A DNA stretch of 64,000 nt, taken from Chamaelirium japonicum. Its lineage: Eukaryota > Streptophyta > Magnoliopsida > Liliales > Melanthiaceae. The position numbers and the translations under genes are program-made. Positions within the stretch are counted from its first letter, which is position 1. Each line of letters starts with the position of its first letter. Positions 11,931-25,526 of this stretch are shown piece by piece. Below the pieces are notes generated by a model. It searched no databases, was not told where the DNA came from, and saw nothing but the letters and a program-made list of their open reading frames with translations. The stretch lies in assembly GCA_947650365.1 (NCBI GenBank), contig CANTAL010000026.1, positions 434,001-498,000 on the forward strand. Reading direction: 5' to 3'.

Positions 11931-12893
11931 ACTGAATTAGAATGGATCATGTGAATTAATTAGAATGGATTGTGCGAATGAATTAGAATGGATACATTGG
12001 TGCGAATGAATTAGAATGGATCGGACGAATGGATTAGAATGGATCGTACGAATGAATTAGAATGGATCGGGCAAATGAATTAGACTGGATTGTATGAATG
12101 AATTAGAATGGATACATTCGATCGAATGAATTAGAATAGATCGTGCGAATGAATTAGAATAGATCGTACGAATGAATTAGAATGGATATATTTGAACGAA
12201 TAAATTTGAATGGATAGTGCGAATGAATTAGAATGGATCGTGCGAATGAATAAGAATGGATCATACGAACGAATTAGAATGGATCATACGAACGAATTAG
12301 AATGGATCGTACGAACGAATTAGAATGGATCGTACGAACGAATTAGAATGGATCGTATGAATTAATAAGAATGGATCGTACGAATGAATTAGAATGGATC
12401 GTGCGAATGAATTAGAATGAATCGTACGAATGCATTAGAATGGATACATTCGTGCGAATGAATTAGAATGGATCGTACGAATGAATTAGAATGGATCGTG
12501 CGAATGAATTAGAATGGATCGTACGAATGAATTAGAATGGATCGTATGAATGAATAAGAATGGATCGTACGAATGAATTAGGATGGATCGTGTGAATGAA
12601 TTAGAATCAATCATACGAATGAATTAGAATGGATCGTACGAATGAATTAGAATGGATCGTGCGAATGAATTAGAATGAATCGTACAAATGCATTAGAATG
12701 GATACATTCGTGCGAATGAATTAGAATGGATCATACGAATGAATTAGAATGGATCGTGCGAATGATTTAGAATGGATCGGACGAATGAATTAGAATGGAT
12801 CATACGAATGAATTAGAATGGATCGTACGAATGAATTAGAATGGATCTTCCGAATGAATTAGAATTAGATCATACGAATGAATTGGAATGCAT
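11931..12893 (-). repeat. satellite block, - orientation
   Basis: A run of GAACGAATTAG units (CG where GAATGAATTAG is usual) lies at 12,266-12,350. The right part matches 4,273-4,685. Confidence 0.88.
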
Positions 12894-13868
12894 TTAAATT
12901 CATTCGTACGATGCAATCTAATCCATTCGCACGAATGTATCCATTCTAATTCATTCGCAAGATCCATTCTAATTCATTCGTACGACCCATTCTTATTCAT
13001 TCATACGATCCATTCTAATTCATTCGTACGATCCATTCTAATTAGATCATATGATCCATTGTTATTCATTCGCACAAATGTATCCATTTTAATTCATTCG
13101 TACGATCCATTCTAATTTATTTTTACAATCCATTCTAATTCATTCGCACGATCCAATCTAATCCATTCGTACGATCCATTCTAATTCATTCGTACGATCC
13201 ATTCTAATTCATTCCTACGTACGATCCATTCTAATTCATTTGCACGAATGTAACCATTCTAATTCATTCGTAAGATCCATTCTAATTCTTTCCTACGATC
13301 CATTCTAATTCATTCGCACGAATGTATCCATTCTAATTCATTCGTACGATCCATTCTAATTCATTCATACGATCCATTCAAATTCATTCACACGATCCAT
13401 TCTAATTCATTCGTACAATCCATTCTTATTCATTCATACGATCCATTCTAATTCATTCGCACAATCCTTTCTAATTCATTCTTACGATCCATTCTAATTC
13501 ATTCGTATGATCCATTCTAACTCATTTTAGAATGGATCGTACGAATGAATTAGAATGGATCGTACGAATGAATTAGAATAGATCGTACAATTGAATTAGA
13601 ATGGATCGTGCGAAAAAATTAGAATTGATCATACGAATGAATTAGAATGGATCGTACGAATGAATTAGAATGGATCGTGCGAATGAATTAGAATCGATCG
13701 TACGAATGAATTAGAATGGATATATTTGAACGAATAAATTAGAATGGATCAGACGAATGAATTAGAATGGATCGTACGAATGAACTAGAATGGATCGTGC
13801 GAATGAATTAGAGTACGAATGAATTAGAATGGATCATACAAATGAATTAGAATAGATCGTGCGAATGA
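12649..13868. repeat. segment duplicated 8,208 bp upstream, right copy
   Basis: Partner of 4,441-5,660. It contains the same -/+/- junction pair, so the junctions were copied with the block. Confidence 0.85.
12894..13525 (+). repeat. satellite block, + orientation
   Basis: Copy of 4,686-5,318 at a fixed spacing of 8,208 bp. Confidence 0.88.
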
Positions 13869-14003
13869 ATTAGAATTGATCATACGAATGGATTAGAATG
13901 GATCGTACGAAGGGATTAGAATGGATCGTACAAATGGATTAGAATGGATCGTACGAATGGATTAGAATAGATCTTATGAATGAATTAGAATGGATCGTAC
14001 GAA
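13526..14003 (-). repeat. satellite block, - orientation
   Basis: Starts as a copy of 5,319-5,660, then departs from it near 13,880. Ends in GTACGAATGTATC. Confidence 0.88.
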
Positions 14004-15272
14004 TGTATCTATTCTAATTCATTCGTACGATCCATTCTAATTCGTTCATATGATCCATTCTAATTCGTTCGTACGATCCATTCTAATTCGTTCGTACGAT
14101 CCATTCTAATTCATTCGCACGATCCATTCTAATTCATTCGCACGATCCATTCTAATTCTTTCATATGATCCATTCTAATTCATTCTTACGATCCATTCTA
14201 ATCCATTCGTACGATCCATTCTAATTCATTCGTACGATCCATTCTAATTCATTCGTACGATCCATTCTAATTCATTAGTACGATCCATTCTAATCCATTA
14301 GTACGATCCATTCTAATTCATTCGCACGAATGTAACCATTCTAATTCATTCGAATGATCCATTTCTAATTCATTTGTACAATTCATTCTAATTCATTCGT
14401 ACGATCCATTCTAATGCAATCGTACGATCCATTCTAATTCATTCGTATGATCCATTCTAACTCATTCGGTGGAATGTAACCATTCTAATTCATTCGTACG
14501 ATCCATTCTAATTCGTACGATCCATTCTAATCCATTCGTATGATCCATTCTAATTCATTCGTACGAATCCATTCTAATTCATTCGTACGATCCATTCTAA
14601 TTCATTCGCACGATCCATTCTAATTCATTCGTATGATCCATTCTAATTCATTCGCATGATCCATTCTAATTCGTCCGATCCATTCTAATTCATTCGTACG
14701 ATCCATTCTAATCCATTCGCACGATCCATTCTAATTCTTTCATACGATCCATTCTAATTTATTCATATGATCCATTATAACTCATTCGTTGGATCCATTC
14801 TAATTCATTTGTACGATCCATTCTAATTCATTCGCACGATCCATTCTAATTTATTTGTACGATCCATTCTAATTCATTCGTACGATCTATTCTAATTCAT
14901 TCGCTCGAATGTAACCATTCTAATTCATTCGTACGATCCATTCTAATTCATTCCTACGATCCATTCTAATTCATTCTCACGAATGTAACCTTTCTAATTC
15001 ATTTGTATGTATCCATTCTAATTCATTTGTACAATCCATTCTAATTCATTCGCACGATCCATTCTAATTCATTCGTACGATCCATTCTAATTCATTCATA
15101 CGATCTATTCCTATGATCCATTCTAATTCATTCGTACAATCTATTCTAATTCATTCGTATGATCCATTCTAATTTATTTGCACGATTCATTCGTACGATC
15201 CATTCTAATCCATTCATACGATCCTTTCTAATTCATTCATACGATCCATGCTAATTTGTTCGTACGATCCAT
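14004..15272 (+). repeat. satellite block, + orientation
   Basis: Mostly 23 bp units with runs of TTCGTTCGTACGATCC. Unit lengths become irregular at 15,100-15,240. Confidence 0.88.
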
Positions 15273-15711
15273 TAGAATGGATCGTGCAAATGAATTAGAA
15301 TGGATACATTCATACAAATGAATTAGAATGGATCGTGCGAATGAATTAGAATGGATCATACGTAGGAATGAATAAGAATGGTTCGTATGAATGAATTAGA
15401 ATGGATCGTACGAATGAATTAGAATGGATCGTGCTAATGAATTAGAATGAATATATTTGTACGAATAAATTAGAATGGATTGTACGAATGAATTCTAATG
15501 GATACATTCTTGCGAATAAATTAGAATGGATCGTATATTCGTGCAAATAAATTAGAATGGATCGTACGTTTGAATTAGATTGGATTGTGCGAATGAATTA
15601 GAAAGGATACATTCGTGCGAATGAATTAGAATAGATCGTATGAATGAATTAGAATGGATCGTACGAATGAATTAGAATGGATCGTGCGAATGAATTAGAA
15701 TGGATCGTGCG
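15273..15711 (-). repeat. satellite block, - orientation
   Basis: Entered at ACGATCCATTAGAATGG, where ATCCATT abuts AGAATGG without the usual spacer. Ends at GCGTATGAATGTATCC. Confidence 0.86.
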
Positions 15712-17488
15712 TATGAATGTATCCATTATAATTCATTCGTACGATCCATTCTAATCCATTCGTACGATCCATTCTACTTCATTCACACGATCCATTCTAA
15801 TTCATTCCTATGATCCATTCTAATCCATTCGTATGATCCATTCTAATTCATTCGTACGATCCATTCTAATTCATTCCTATGATCCATTCTAATTCATTCG
15901 CACGAATGTATCCATTCTAATTCATTTGCATGATCCATTCTAATTCATTCCTATGATCCATTCTAATTCATTCGTACGATCCATTCTAATTCATTCCTAC
16001 GATCTATTCTAATTCATTCGCTCGAATCATTCGTACGATCCATTCTAATTAATTCCTATGTATCCATTCTAATTCATTCGTACGATCCATTCTAATTCTT
16101 TCATACAATCCATTCTAATTCATTCGCACGATCCATTCTAATTCATTCGTATGATACATTCTAATTCATTCCTACGATCTATTCTAATTCATTCGTTCGA
16201 ATGTTTCCATTCTAATTCATTCGTATGATCCATTCTAATCCATTCGTACGATCCATTCTAATTCATTTGCACGAATGTAACCATTCTAATTCATTCGTAC
16301 GATCCATTCTAATTCATTCCTACGATCCATTCTAATTCATTCGCACAAATGTGTCCATTCTAATCCATTCTAATTCATTCGCACAAATGTAACCTTTCTA
16401 ATTCATTTGTATGATCCATTCTAATTCATTCGTATGATCCATTCTAATCCATTCATACGATCCATTCTAATTCATTCGTACGATCCATTCTAATTCATTA
16501 TCACAAATGTAACCTTTCTAATTCATTTGTACGATCCATTCTAATTCATTCGCACGATCTATTCTAATTCATTCGTACAATCCATTCTAATTCATTCGTA
16601 CGATCCATTCTAATTCATTCGCACTATCCATTCTAATTCATTCTAATTCATTCGTATGAGCTATTCTAAATCTTTCGTTCGATCCATTCTAATTCATTCG
16701 TACGATCAATTGTAATTCATTCATACAATCCATTCAGATTCATTCGCACAAATGTATCCATTCAAATTCATTCGTACGATCCATTCTAATTAATTCGCAC
16801 GATCCATCTAATTCAGTCGTATGAATGTATCCATTCAAATTCATTCGTACGATCCATTCTAATTCATTCGTGATTCGTTCTACTTCATTCGCACAAATGT
16901 ATCCATTCAAATTCATTCGTACGATCCATTTTAATTAATTTGCACGATCCATTCTAATTCAGTCGTATGAATGTATCCATTCTAATTCATTCGTACGATC
17001 CATTCTAATTCATTCGCACGATCCATTCTAATTCATTCGCACGAATGTATCCATTCTTAATCATTCGCACGATCCATTTTAATTTGTACGATCCATTCTA
17101 ATTCATTCGTACGATCCATTCAAATTCATTCGTACGAATGTAACCATTCAAATTCATTCGTACGATCCATTCTAATTCATTCGCACGATCCATTCTAATT
17201 CATTCGTACGATCCATTCAAATTCATTCCTATGATCCATTCTAATGAGTTAGAATGGATCGTACGATGCGTACTAATCCATTCTAATTCAACGAATCGTA
17301 CGAATGGATTTATTCGCACGAATGTATCCATTCTAATTCATTCGTACGATCCATTCTAAAGCATTCGTACGATCCATTCTAATTCATTCGTATGATCCAT
17401 TCTAATTTATTCGCTCAAATATATCCATTCTAATTCATTCGTGTGATCCATTCTAATTCATTCGCACGTTCCATTCTAATTCATTCGT
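15712..17488 (+). repeat. satellite block, + orientation, with a short inversion
   Basis: Around 17,244-17,310 the pattern breaks into a scrambled patch (GAGTTAGAATGG, then GTACGATGCGTACTAATCC, then CAACGAATCGTACGAATGG), which looks like several small inversions. A 145 bp local duplication lies at 16,745-17,035. Confidence 0.86.
16745..17035 (+). repeat. 145 bp tandem duplication, two copies
   Basis: CACAAATGTATCCATTCAAA (16,747 and 16,892) and ATTCAGTCGTATGAATG (16,811 and 16,957) recur 145-146 bp apart. Confidence 0.75.
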
Positions 17489-17563
17489 AGATCGTGCGAA
17501 TGAATTAGAATGGATCGTACGAACGAATTAGAATGGATCGTGCGAATGAATTAGAATGGATTG
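17489..17563 (-). repeat. 75 bp satellite block, - orientation
   Basis: Three - units between CATTCGTAGATCGTGCG and GGATTGCACGATTC; the shortest full block in the window. Confidence 0.84.
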
Positions 17564-19353
17564 CACGATTCATTCTAATTCATTCGTACGATCCATTCTA
17601 ATTTATTCGTACGATCCATTCTAATTTATTCGCACGAATGTATCCATTCTAATTCATTTGCACGATCCATTCTAATTCATTCCTATGATCCATTCTAATT
17701 CATTCCTATGATCCATTCTAATTCATTCGTACGATCCATTCTAATTCATTCGTACGATCCATTCTAATTCATTTGTACGATCCATTCTAATTCATTCGCA
17801 CGAATGTATCCATTTTAATTCATTCGTACGATCCATTCTAATTAATTCGCACGATCAATTCTAATTCATTCGTACGATCCATTCTAATTCATTCCATTCG
17901 TACGATCCAATCTAATACATTCGTACGATCCATTCTTATCCATTCATACGATCCATTCTAATTCATTCGTATGATCAATTCTAATTCATTCGTACTATCC
18001 ATTCTAATCCATTCGTACGATCCATTCTAATTCATTGGTATGATCCGTTCTAATTCAGTCGTACAATCCATTCTAATTCAGTTGTATGAATGTATCCATT
18101 CTATCTCATTCGTACGATCCATTCTAATCCATTCGTACGATCCATTCTAATTCATTCGTTCGATCCATTCTAATTCATTCGTACGATCCATTCTAATTCA
18201 TTTGTACGATCCATTCTAATTCATTCGCACGAATGTATCCATTCTAATTCATTCGTACGATCCATTCTAATTCATTCGCACGATCAATTCTAATTCATTC
18301 GTACGATCCACTCTAATTCATTCCATTCGTACGATCCATTCTAATACATTCGTACGATCCATTCTTATCCATTCATACGATCCATTCTAATTCATTCGTA
18401 TGATCAATTCTAATACATTCGTACTATCCATTCTAATCCATTCGTACGATCCATTCTAATTCATTGGTACGATCCGTTCTAATTCAGTGGTACAATCCAT
18501 TCTAATTCAGTTGTATGAATGTATCCATTCTATCTTATTCGTACGATCCATTCTAATACATTCGTACGATCCATTCTAATTCATTCGTTCGATCTATTCT
18601 AATTCATTCGTATGATCCATTCTAATTTATTCGTACGATCCATTCTAATTCATTTGCATGAATGTATCCATTCTAATTTATTCGTACGATCCATTCTAAT
18701 TCATTCGTACGATCTATTCTAATTCATTCGCTCAAATGTATCCATTCTAATTCATTCGTTCAATCCATTCAAATTCATTCGTACGATCCATTCTAATTTA
18801 TTCGCACGAATATATCCATTCTAATTCATTCGTACAATCCATTCTAATTCATTCGTACGATCCATTCTAATTCATTTGTACGATCCATTCTAATTCATTC
18901 GCACGATCCATTCTAATTCGTTTGTACGATCCATTCTAATTCGTTCGTACGATCCATTCTAATTCATTCGTATGATCCATTCTAACTCATTCGGTGGATC
19001 CATTCTAATTCATTCGTACGATCCATTCTAATTCATTCGCACGATCCATTCTAATTTATTCGTACGATCCATTCTAATTCATTCGTACGATCCATTCTTA
19101 TACATTCGTACGATCCATTCTTATTCATTCGTACGCTCCATTCTTATTCATTCACACAATCCATTCGTACGATCCATTCTAATCCATTCGTACGATCCAT
19201 TCTAATTCATTCGTATGATGCATTCTAACTCATTCATTGGATCCATTTTAATTCATTCGTACGATCCATTCTAATTCATTCGCACGATCCATTCTAATTC
19301 ATTCGTACGATCCATTCTAATTACAATCCATTCTAATTCAGTCGTATGAATGT
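17564..19353 (+). repeat. satellite block, + orientation
   Basis: Contains the 429 bp tandem duplication and unusual 18 bp spacings with CATTCCATTCG. A GGTGGATCC unit is at 18,982-19,001. Confidence 0.88.
17735..18620 (+). repeat. 429 bp tandem duplication, about 2.1 copies
   Basis: Rare features keep a constant 429 bp spacing: ATTCATTCCATTCG at 17,887 and 18,316, CTATCTCATT/CTATCTTATT at 18,101 and 18,530. A partial third copy follows from about 18,593. Confidence 0.85.
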
Positions 19354-19597
19354 ATCATACGAATGAATTAGAATGGATCATGCAAATGAATTAGAATGGA
19401 TCGTACGAATGAATTAGAATGGATCGTACGAATGAATTAGAATGGATACATTTGAGTGAATGAATTAGAATGGATCGTACGAATGAATTAGAATGGATCA
19501 TATGAATGAATTAGAATGGATCGTGCAAATGAATTAGAATGGATACATTCGTGCGAATGAATTAGAATGGGTCGTACGAATGAATTAGAATGAATCG
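19354..19597 (-). repeat. 240 bp satellite block, - orientation
   Basis: Entered at GAATGTATCATACGAATG and left at GAATCGTACGATCC. Confidence 0.86.
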
Positions 19598-19943
19598 TAC
19601 GATCCATTCTAATTCATTCGCATGATCCATTCTAATTCGTTCGTACGATCCATTCTAATTCATTCGCACGATCTATTCTAATTCATTCGTACTATCCATT
19701 CTAATCCATTCGTATGATCAATTCTAATTCATTCGCACGATCCATTCTAATTCATTCTCACGAATGTAACCTTTCTAATTCATTTGTATGATCCATTCTA
19801 ATTCATTCGTACGATCCATTCTAATCCATTTGTACGATCCATTCTAATCCATTCGTACGATCCATTCTAATCCATTCGTACGATACATTCTAATTCATTC
19901 GCTCGAATGTATCCATTCTAATTCATTCGTGTGATCCATTCTA
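19598..19943 (+). repeat. satellite block, + orientation
   Basis: Its right end is the 18 bp perfect palindrome CCATTCTAATTAGAATGG. Confidence 0.86.
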
Positions 19944-19953
19944 ATTAGAATGG
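19936..19953. repeat. 18 bp perfect palindrome at a strand switch
   Basis: CCATTCTAATTAGAATGG joins the + block on the left to the - block on the right. The same 18 bp is at 2,231-2,248. Confidence 0.9.
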
Positions 19954-21334
19954 TTACATTCGTGCGAATGAATTAGAATGGATCGTACGAATGAATTAGA
20001 ATGGATCGTGCGAATGAATTAGAATTGATCATACGAATGAATTAGAATGGATCGGACGAATGGATTAGAACGCATTGTACGAATGAATTAGAATAAATAC
20101 ATTTGTGTGAATGAATTAGATTGCATCGTACGAATAAATTTGAGTGGATTGTACGAATGAATTAGAATGGATCGTATGAATGAATTAGAATGGATCATGC
20201 GAATGAATTAGAATAGATCGTATGAATGAATTAGAATGGATCGTACGAATAAATTAGAATGGATCGTGCGCATGAATTAGAATGGATCGTACGAATGAAT
20301 TAGAACTGATCCACTGAATGAGTTAGAATGGATCATGCGAATGAATTAGAATGGATCGTACGAATGAATTAGAATGGATAGGACGAATGAATTAGAATTG
20401 ATCGTGTGAATGAATTAGAATGGATCATACGATTGAATAGAATGGATCGTACGAATGAATTAGAATGGATCATACAAATGAATTAGAAAGGTTACATTCG
20501 TGAGAATGAATTAGAATGGATCGTACGAATGAATTAGAATGGATCGTACGAATGAATTAGAATGGATACATTCGAGCGAATGAATTAGAATAGATCTAGG
20601 AATGAATTAGAATGGATCATACGAATGAATTAGAATGGATCGTGCGAATGAATTAGAATGGATTGTACGAATGAATTAGAATGGATACATTCGTGCGAAT
20701 GAATTAGAATGGATCGAGGAATGGATATATTTTTGCGAATGAATTAGAATGGATCGAACAAATGAATTAGAATGGATACATTTGTTCGAATGAATTAGAA
20801 TGGATCATAGGAATGAATTAGAATGGATCGTGCAAATGAATAAGAATGGATCGTACGAATGAATTAGAATGGATCGAACGAATGAATTAGAATGGATACA
20901 TTCGAGCGAATAAATTAGACTAGATCGTAGGAATGAATTAGAATGGATCGTACGAATGAATTAGAATGGATCGAGCGAATGAATTAGAATGGTTACATTC
21001 ATGCGAATGAATTAGAATGGATCGTACGAATGGATTAGAATGGATCGTACGAATGGATTAGAACGCATTGTACGAATGAATTAGAATAGATACATTTGTG
21101 CAAATGAATTAGATTGAATCGTACGAATGAATTCGAATGGATTGTACGAATGAATTAGAAAGGATCGTACGAATGAATTAGAATAGATCATGCGAATGAA
21201 TTAGAATAGATCGTATGAATGAATTAGAATGGACCGTGCAAATGAATTAGAATGGATCGTATGAACGAATTAGAATGGATCGTATGAATGAATTAGAATG
21301 GATACATTCGAGCGAATGAATTAGAATGGATCGT
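19944..21334 (-). repeat. satellite block, - orientation
   Basis: Carries GGATTAGAACGCATTG variants near 20,065 and 21,055 that recur in HOR A and HOR B. Ends at GATCGTACGATGCAATC, a junction type also at 8,370. Confidence 0.87.
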
Positions 21335-22994
21335 ACGATGCAATCTAATTCATTCGCACGATCCATTCTAATTCATTCGTACGATCCATTCTAATTCATT
21401 CGTACGATCCATTCTAATTTATTCGTTCAAATATATCCACTCTAATTCATTCGTACGAACCATTCTAATTCATTCGAACGATCCATTCTAATTCATTCGC
21501 ACGAATGTATCCATTCTAATTCATTTGCACGATCCATTCAAATTCATTCCTATGATCCATTCTTATTCATTCGTACGATCTATTCTAATTCATTCGTCTG
21601 ATCTATTCAAATTTATTCGTACGATGCAATCTAATTCATTCGCACAAATGTATCTATTCTAATTTATTCGTACAATCCGTTCTAATCCATTCGTACGATC
21701 CACTCTAATCCATTCGTACGATCCATTCTAATTCATTCGTATGATCCATTCTAATTCATTCGTACGATCCATTCTAATTCATTTGCATGAATGTATCCAT
21801 TCTAATTCATTCATACAATACATTCTAATTCATTCGCACGATCCATTCTAATTCATTCGTATGATCCATTCTAATTCATTCCTACGATCTATTCTAATTC
21901 ATTCACTCGAATGTATCCATTCTAATTCATTCGTTCGATCCATTCTAATTCATTCGTACGATCCATTCCAATTCATTCGCATGATCCATTCTAATTCATT
22001 CGTACGATCCATTCTAATTCATTCTCACGAATGTAACCTTTCTAATTCATTTGTATGATCCATTCTAATCCATTCGTACAATCCATTCTAATCCATTCGT
22101 ATGATCCATTCTAATCCATTCGTACAATCCATTCTAATTCATTCGTACGATCCATTCTAATTCATTCTCACAAATGTAACCATTCTAATTCATTCGTACG
22201 ATCCATTCTAATTCATTCGTACGATCCATTCTAATTCATTCGCACAAATATATCCATTCTAATTCATTCGTACGATCCATTCTAATTCATTCGCACGATC
22301 AAATCTAATTCATTCGTACGATCCATTCTAATTTATTCACACGATCCATTCTAATTCATTCATACGATCCATTCAAATTCATTCGCACGAATGTATCCAT
22401 TCTAATGCATTCGTACGATCCATTCTAATTCATTCGTAATATCCATTCTAATCCATTCGTACGATCCATTCTAATTCATTCGTACGATCCATTCTAATTC
22501 ATTCTCACAAATGTAACCTTTCTAATTCATTTGTACGATCCATTCTAATTCATTCGTACGATCCATTCTAATCCATTCGCACGATCCATTCTAATCCATT
22601 CGTACGATCCATTCTAATTTATTCGCACGAATGTAACCATTCTAATTCATTCGTAATATCCATTCTAATTCATTCCTACGATCCATTCTAATTCATTCGC
22701 ACGAATGTATCCATTCTAATTCATTTGCACGATCCATTCTAATTCATTCCTATGATCCATTCTAATTCATTCGTACGATCCATTGTAATTCATTCGCTCG
22801 AATGTATCCATTCTAATTCATTCGTACGATCCATTCTAATTCGTTCATACGATCCATTCTAATTCGTTCGTACGATCCATTCTAATTCGTTCATACGATC
22901 CATTCTAATTCATTCGCACGATCCATTCTAATTCATTTGTATGATCCATTTTAATTCATTCGCATGATCCATTCTAATTCATTCGTATGATACA
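21335..22994 (+). repeat. satellite block, + orientation, resembles the + block before 47,404
   Basis: The part from about 21.8 kb carries the same ordered unit variants as 46.6-47.4 kb, including the ending GTATGATACATTCGTGCG, with several unit-sized gains and losses. Confidence 0.87.
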
Positions 22995-24874
22995 TTCGTG
23001 CGAATGAGTTAGAATGGATCATACGAATGAATTAGAATGGGTCGTACGAATGAATTAGAATGGATTGTGCGACTGAATTAGAATGGATACATTCGTGCGA
23101 ATGAATTAGAATGGAATGTAAGAATGAATTAGAATGGATCGTACTAATGAATTAGAATGGATCTATTCGTACAAATCAATTACTATGGATCGTACGAATG
23201 AATTAGAATGGATCGTACGAATGGATTAAAACGCATTGTATGAATCAATTAGAATGGATCGTACGAATGGATTAGAATGGATCGTACGAATGAATTAGAA
23301 TGGATCGTACGAATGAATTAGAATGGATACATTCGAGCGAATGAATTAGAATGGATCATAGGAATGAATTAGAATGGATCGTGCAAATGAATTTGAATGG
23401 ATACATTCGTGCGAATGAATTAGAATGGATCGTAGGAATGAATTAGAATGGATCGTACGAATGAATTAGAACGGTTACATTCGTGCGAATGAATTAGAAT
23501 GGATCGTACGAATGGATTAGAATGGATCGTACGAATGGATTAGAATGGATCGTACGAATGAATTAGAATGGATCGTACAAATGAATTAGAAAGGTTACAT
23601 TTGTGAGAATGAATTAGAATGGATCGTACGAATGAATTAGAATGGATCGTACGAATGGATTAGAATGGCTCGTACGAATGAATTAGAATAGATCGTTCGA
23701 ATGCATTAGAATGAAAACATTCGTGCGAATGAATTAGAATGGATCGTACGAATGAATTAGAATGGATCGTGCGAATGAATTAGAATGGATCGTACAAATG
23801 AATTAGAATGGATCATGTGAATGAATTAGAATGGATCGTACGAATGAATTAGAATGGATCGTACAAATGAATTAGAAAGGTTACATTTGTGAGAATGAAT
23901 TAGAATAGATCGTACGAATGAATTAGAATGGATCGTACGAATGGATTTGAATGGATCGTACGAATGAATTAGAATGGATACATTCGTGCGAATGAATTAG
24001 AATGGATTGTATGAATGAATTAGAATGGATCGTACGAATGAATTAGAATGGTTACATTCGTGCGAATGAATTAGAATGGATCGTACGAATGAATTAGAAT
24101 GGATACATTCGAGCGAATGAATTAGAATAGATCGTACGAATGAATTAGAATAGATTGTACAAATGAATTAGAAAGGTTACATTTGTGAGAATGAGTTAGA
24201 ATGGATCATATGAATGAATTAAAATGGATTGCATGAATGAATTAGAATGGATCATACGAATGAATTGGAATGGATCGTACGAATGAATTAGAATGGATAC
24301 ATTCATGCAAATGAGTTAGAATGGATCGTACGAATGAATTAGTATGGATCATACGAACGAATTAGAATGGATCATGCGAATGAATTAGAATGGATCGTAC
24401 GAATGAATTAGAATGGATCATACAAATGAATTAGAATGGATACATTCGTGCGAATGAATTAGAATGGATCGTATGAATGAATTAGAATGGTTACATTCGT
24501 GCGAATGAATTAGAATGGATCGTACGAATGGATTAGAATGGATCGTACGAATGGATTAGAATGGATCGTACGAATGAATTAGAATGGATACATTCGTGCG
24601 AATGAATTAGAATGGAATGTAAGAATGAATTAGAATGGATCGTACTAATGAATTAGAATGGATCCATTCATACAAATGAATTAGAATGGATCGTACGAAT
24701 GAATTAGAATGGATCGTACGAATGGATTAGAACGCATTGTACGAATGAATTAGAATGGATCGTACGAATGGATTAGAATGGATCGTACGAATGAATTAGA
24801 TTGGATTGTACGAATGAACTAGAATAGCTCATATGAATGAATGAATCGTACGAACGAATTAGAATGGATACATT
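22995..24874 (-). repeat. satellite block, - orientation
   Basis: Has the rare variant GGAATGTAAGAATG twice (about 23,113 and 24,613). The same marker, as GGAATGTAATAATG, sits near 49,088 and 57,753 in HOR B. Confidence 0.87.
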
Positions 24875-25526
24875 CAAATATATCCTTTCTAATTCATTCG
24901 TACAATCCATTCAAATTCATTCGTACGATGCAATCTAATTCAGTCGTTCGATCCATTCTAATTCATTCGTACGATCCATTAAAATTCATTCGCATGATCC
25001 ATTCTAATTCATTCGTACGCTCCATTCTAATTCATTCTCACGAATGTGACCTTTCTAATTCATTTGTATGATCCATTCTAATTCATTCGTACGATCCATT
25101 CTAATCCATTCGTACGATCCATTCTAATCCATTCGTACGATCCATTCTAAGTCATTCTCACAAATATAACCTTTCTAATTTATTTGTACGATCCATTCTA
25201 ATCCATTCGTACGATCCATTCTAATCCATTCGTACGATCCATTCTAATTCATTCGCACAAATGTAACCATTCTAATTAATTCATACGATCCATTCTAATT
25301 CATTCCTACGATCCATTCTAATTCATTCGCACGAATGTATCCATTCTAATTCATTTGCACGATCCATTCTAATTCATTCCTATGATCCATTCTAATTCAT
25401 TCGTACGATCCATTCTAATTCATTCGCTCGAATGTATCCATTCTAATGCATTCGTACGATCCATTCTAATTCGTTCATACGATCCATTCTAATTCGTTCG
25501 TACGATCCATTCTAATTCATTCGTAC
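24875..25526 (+). repeat. satellite block, + orientation
   Basis: The open frame at 24,841-25,071 crosses the left junction, which shows it is not a conserved gene. Confidence 0.87.
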
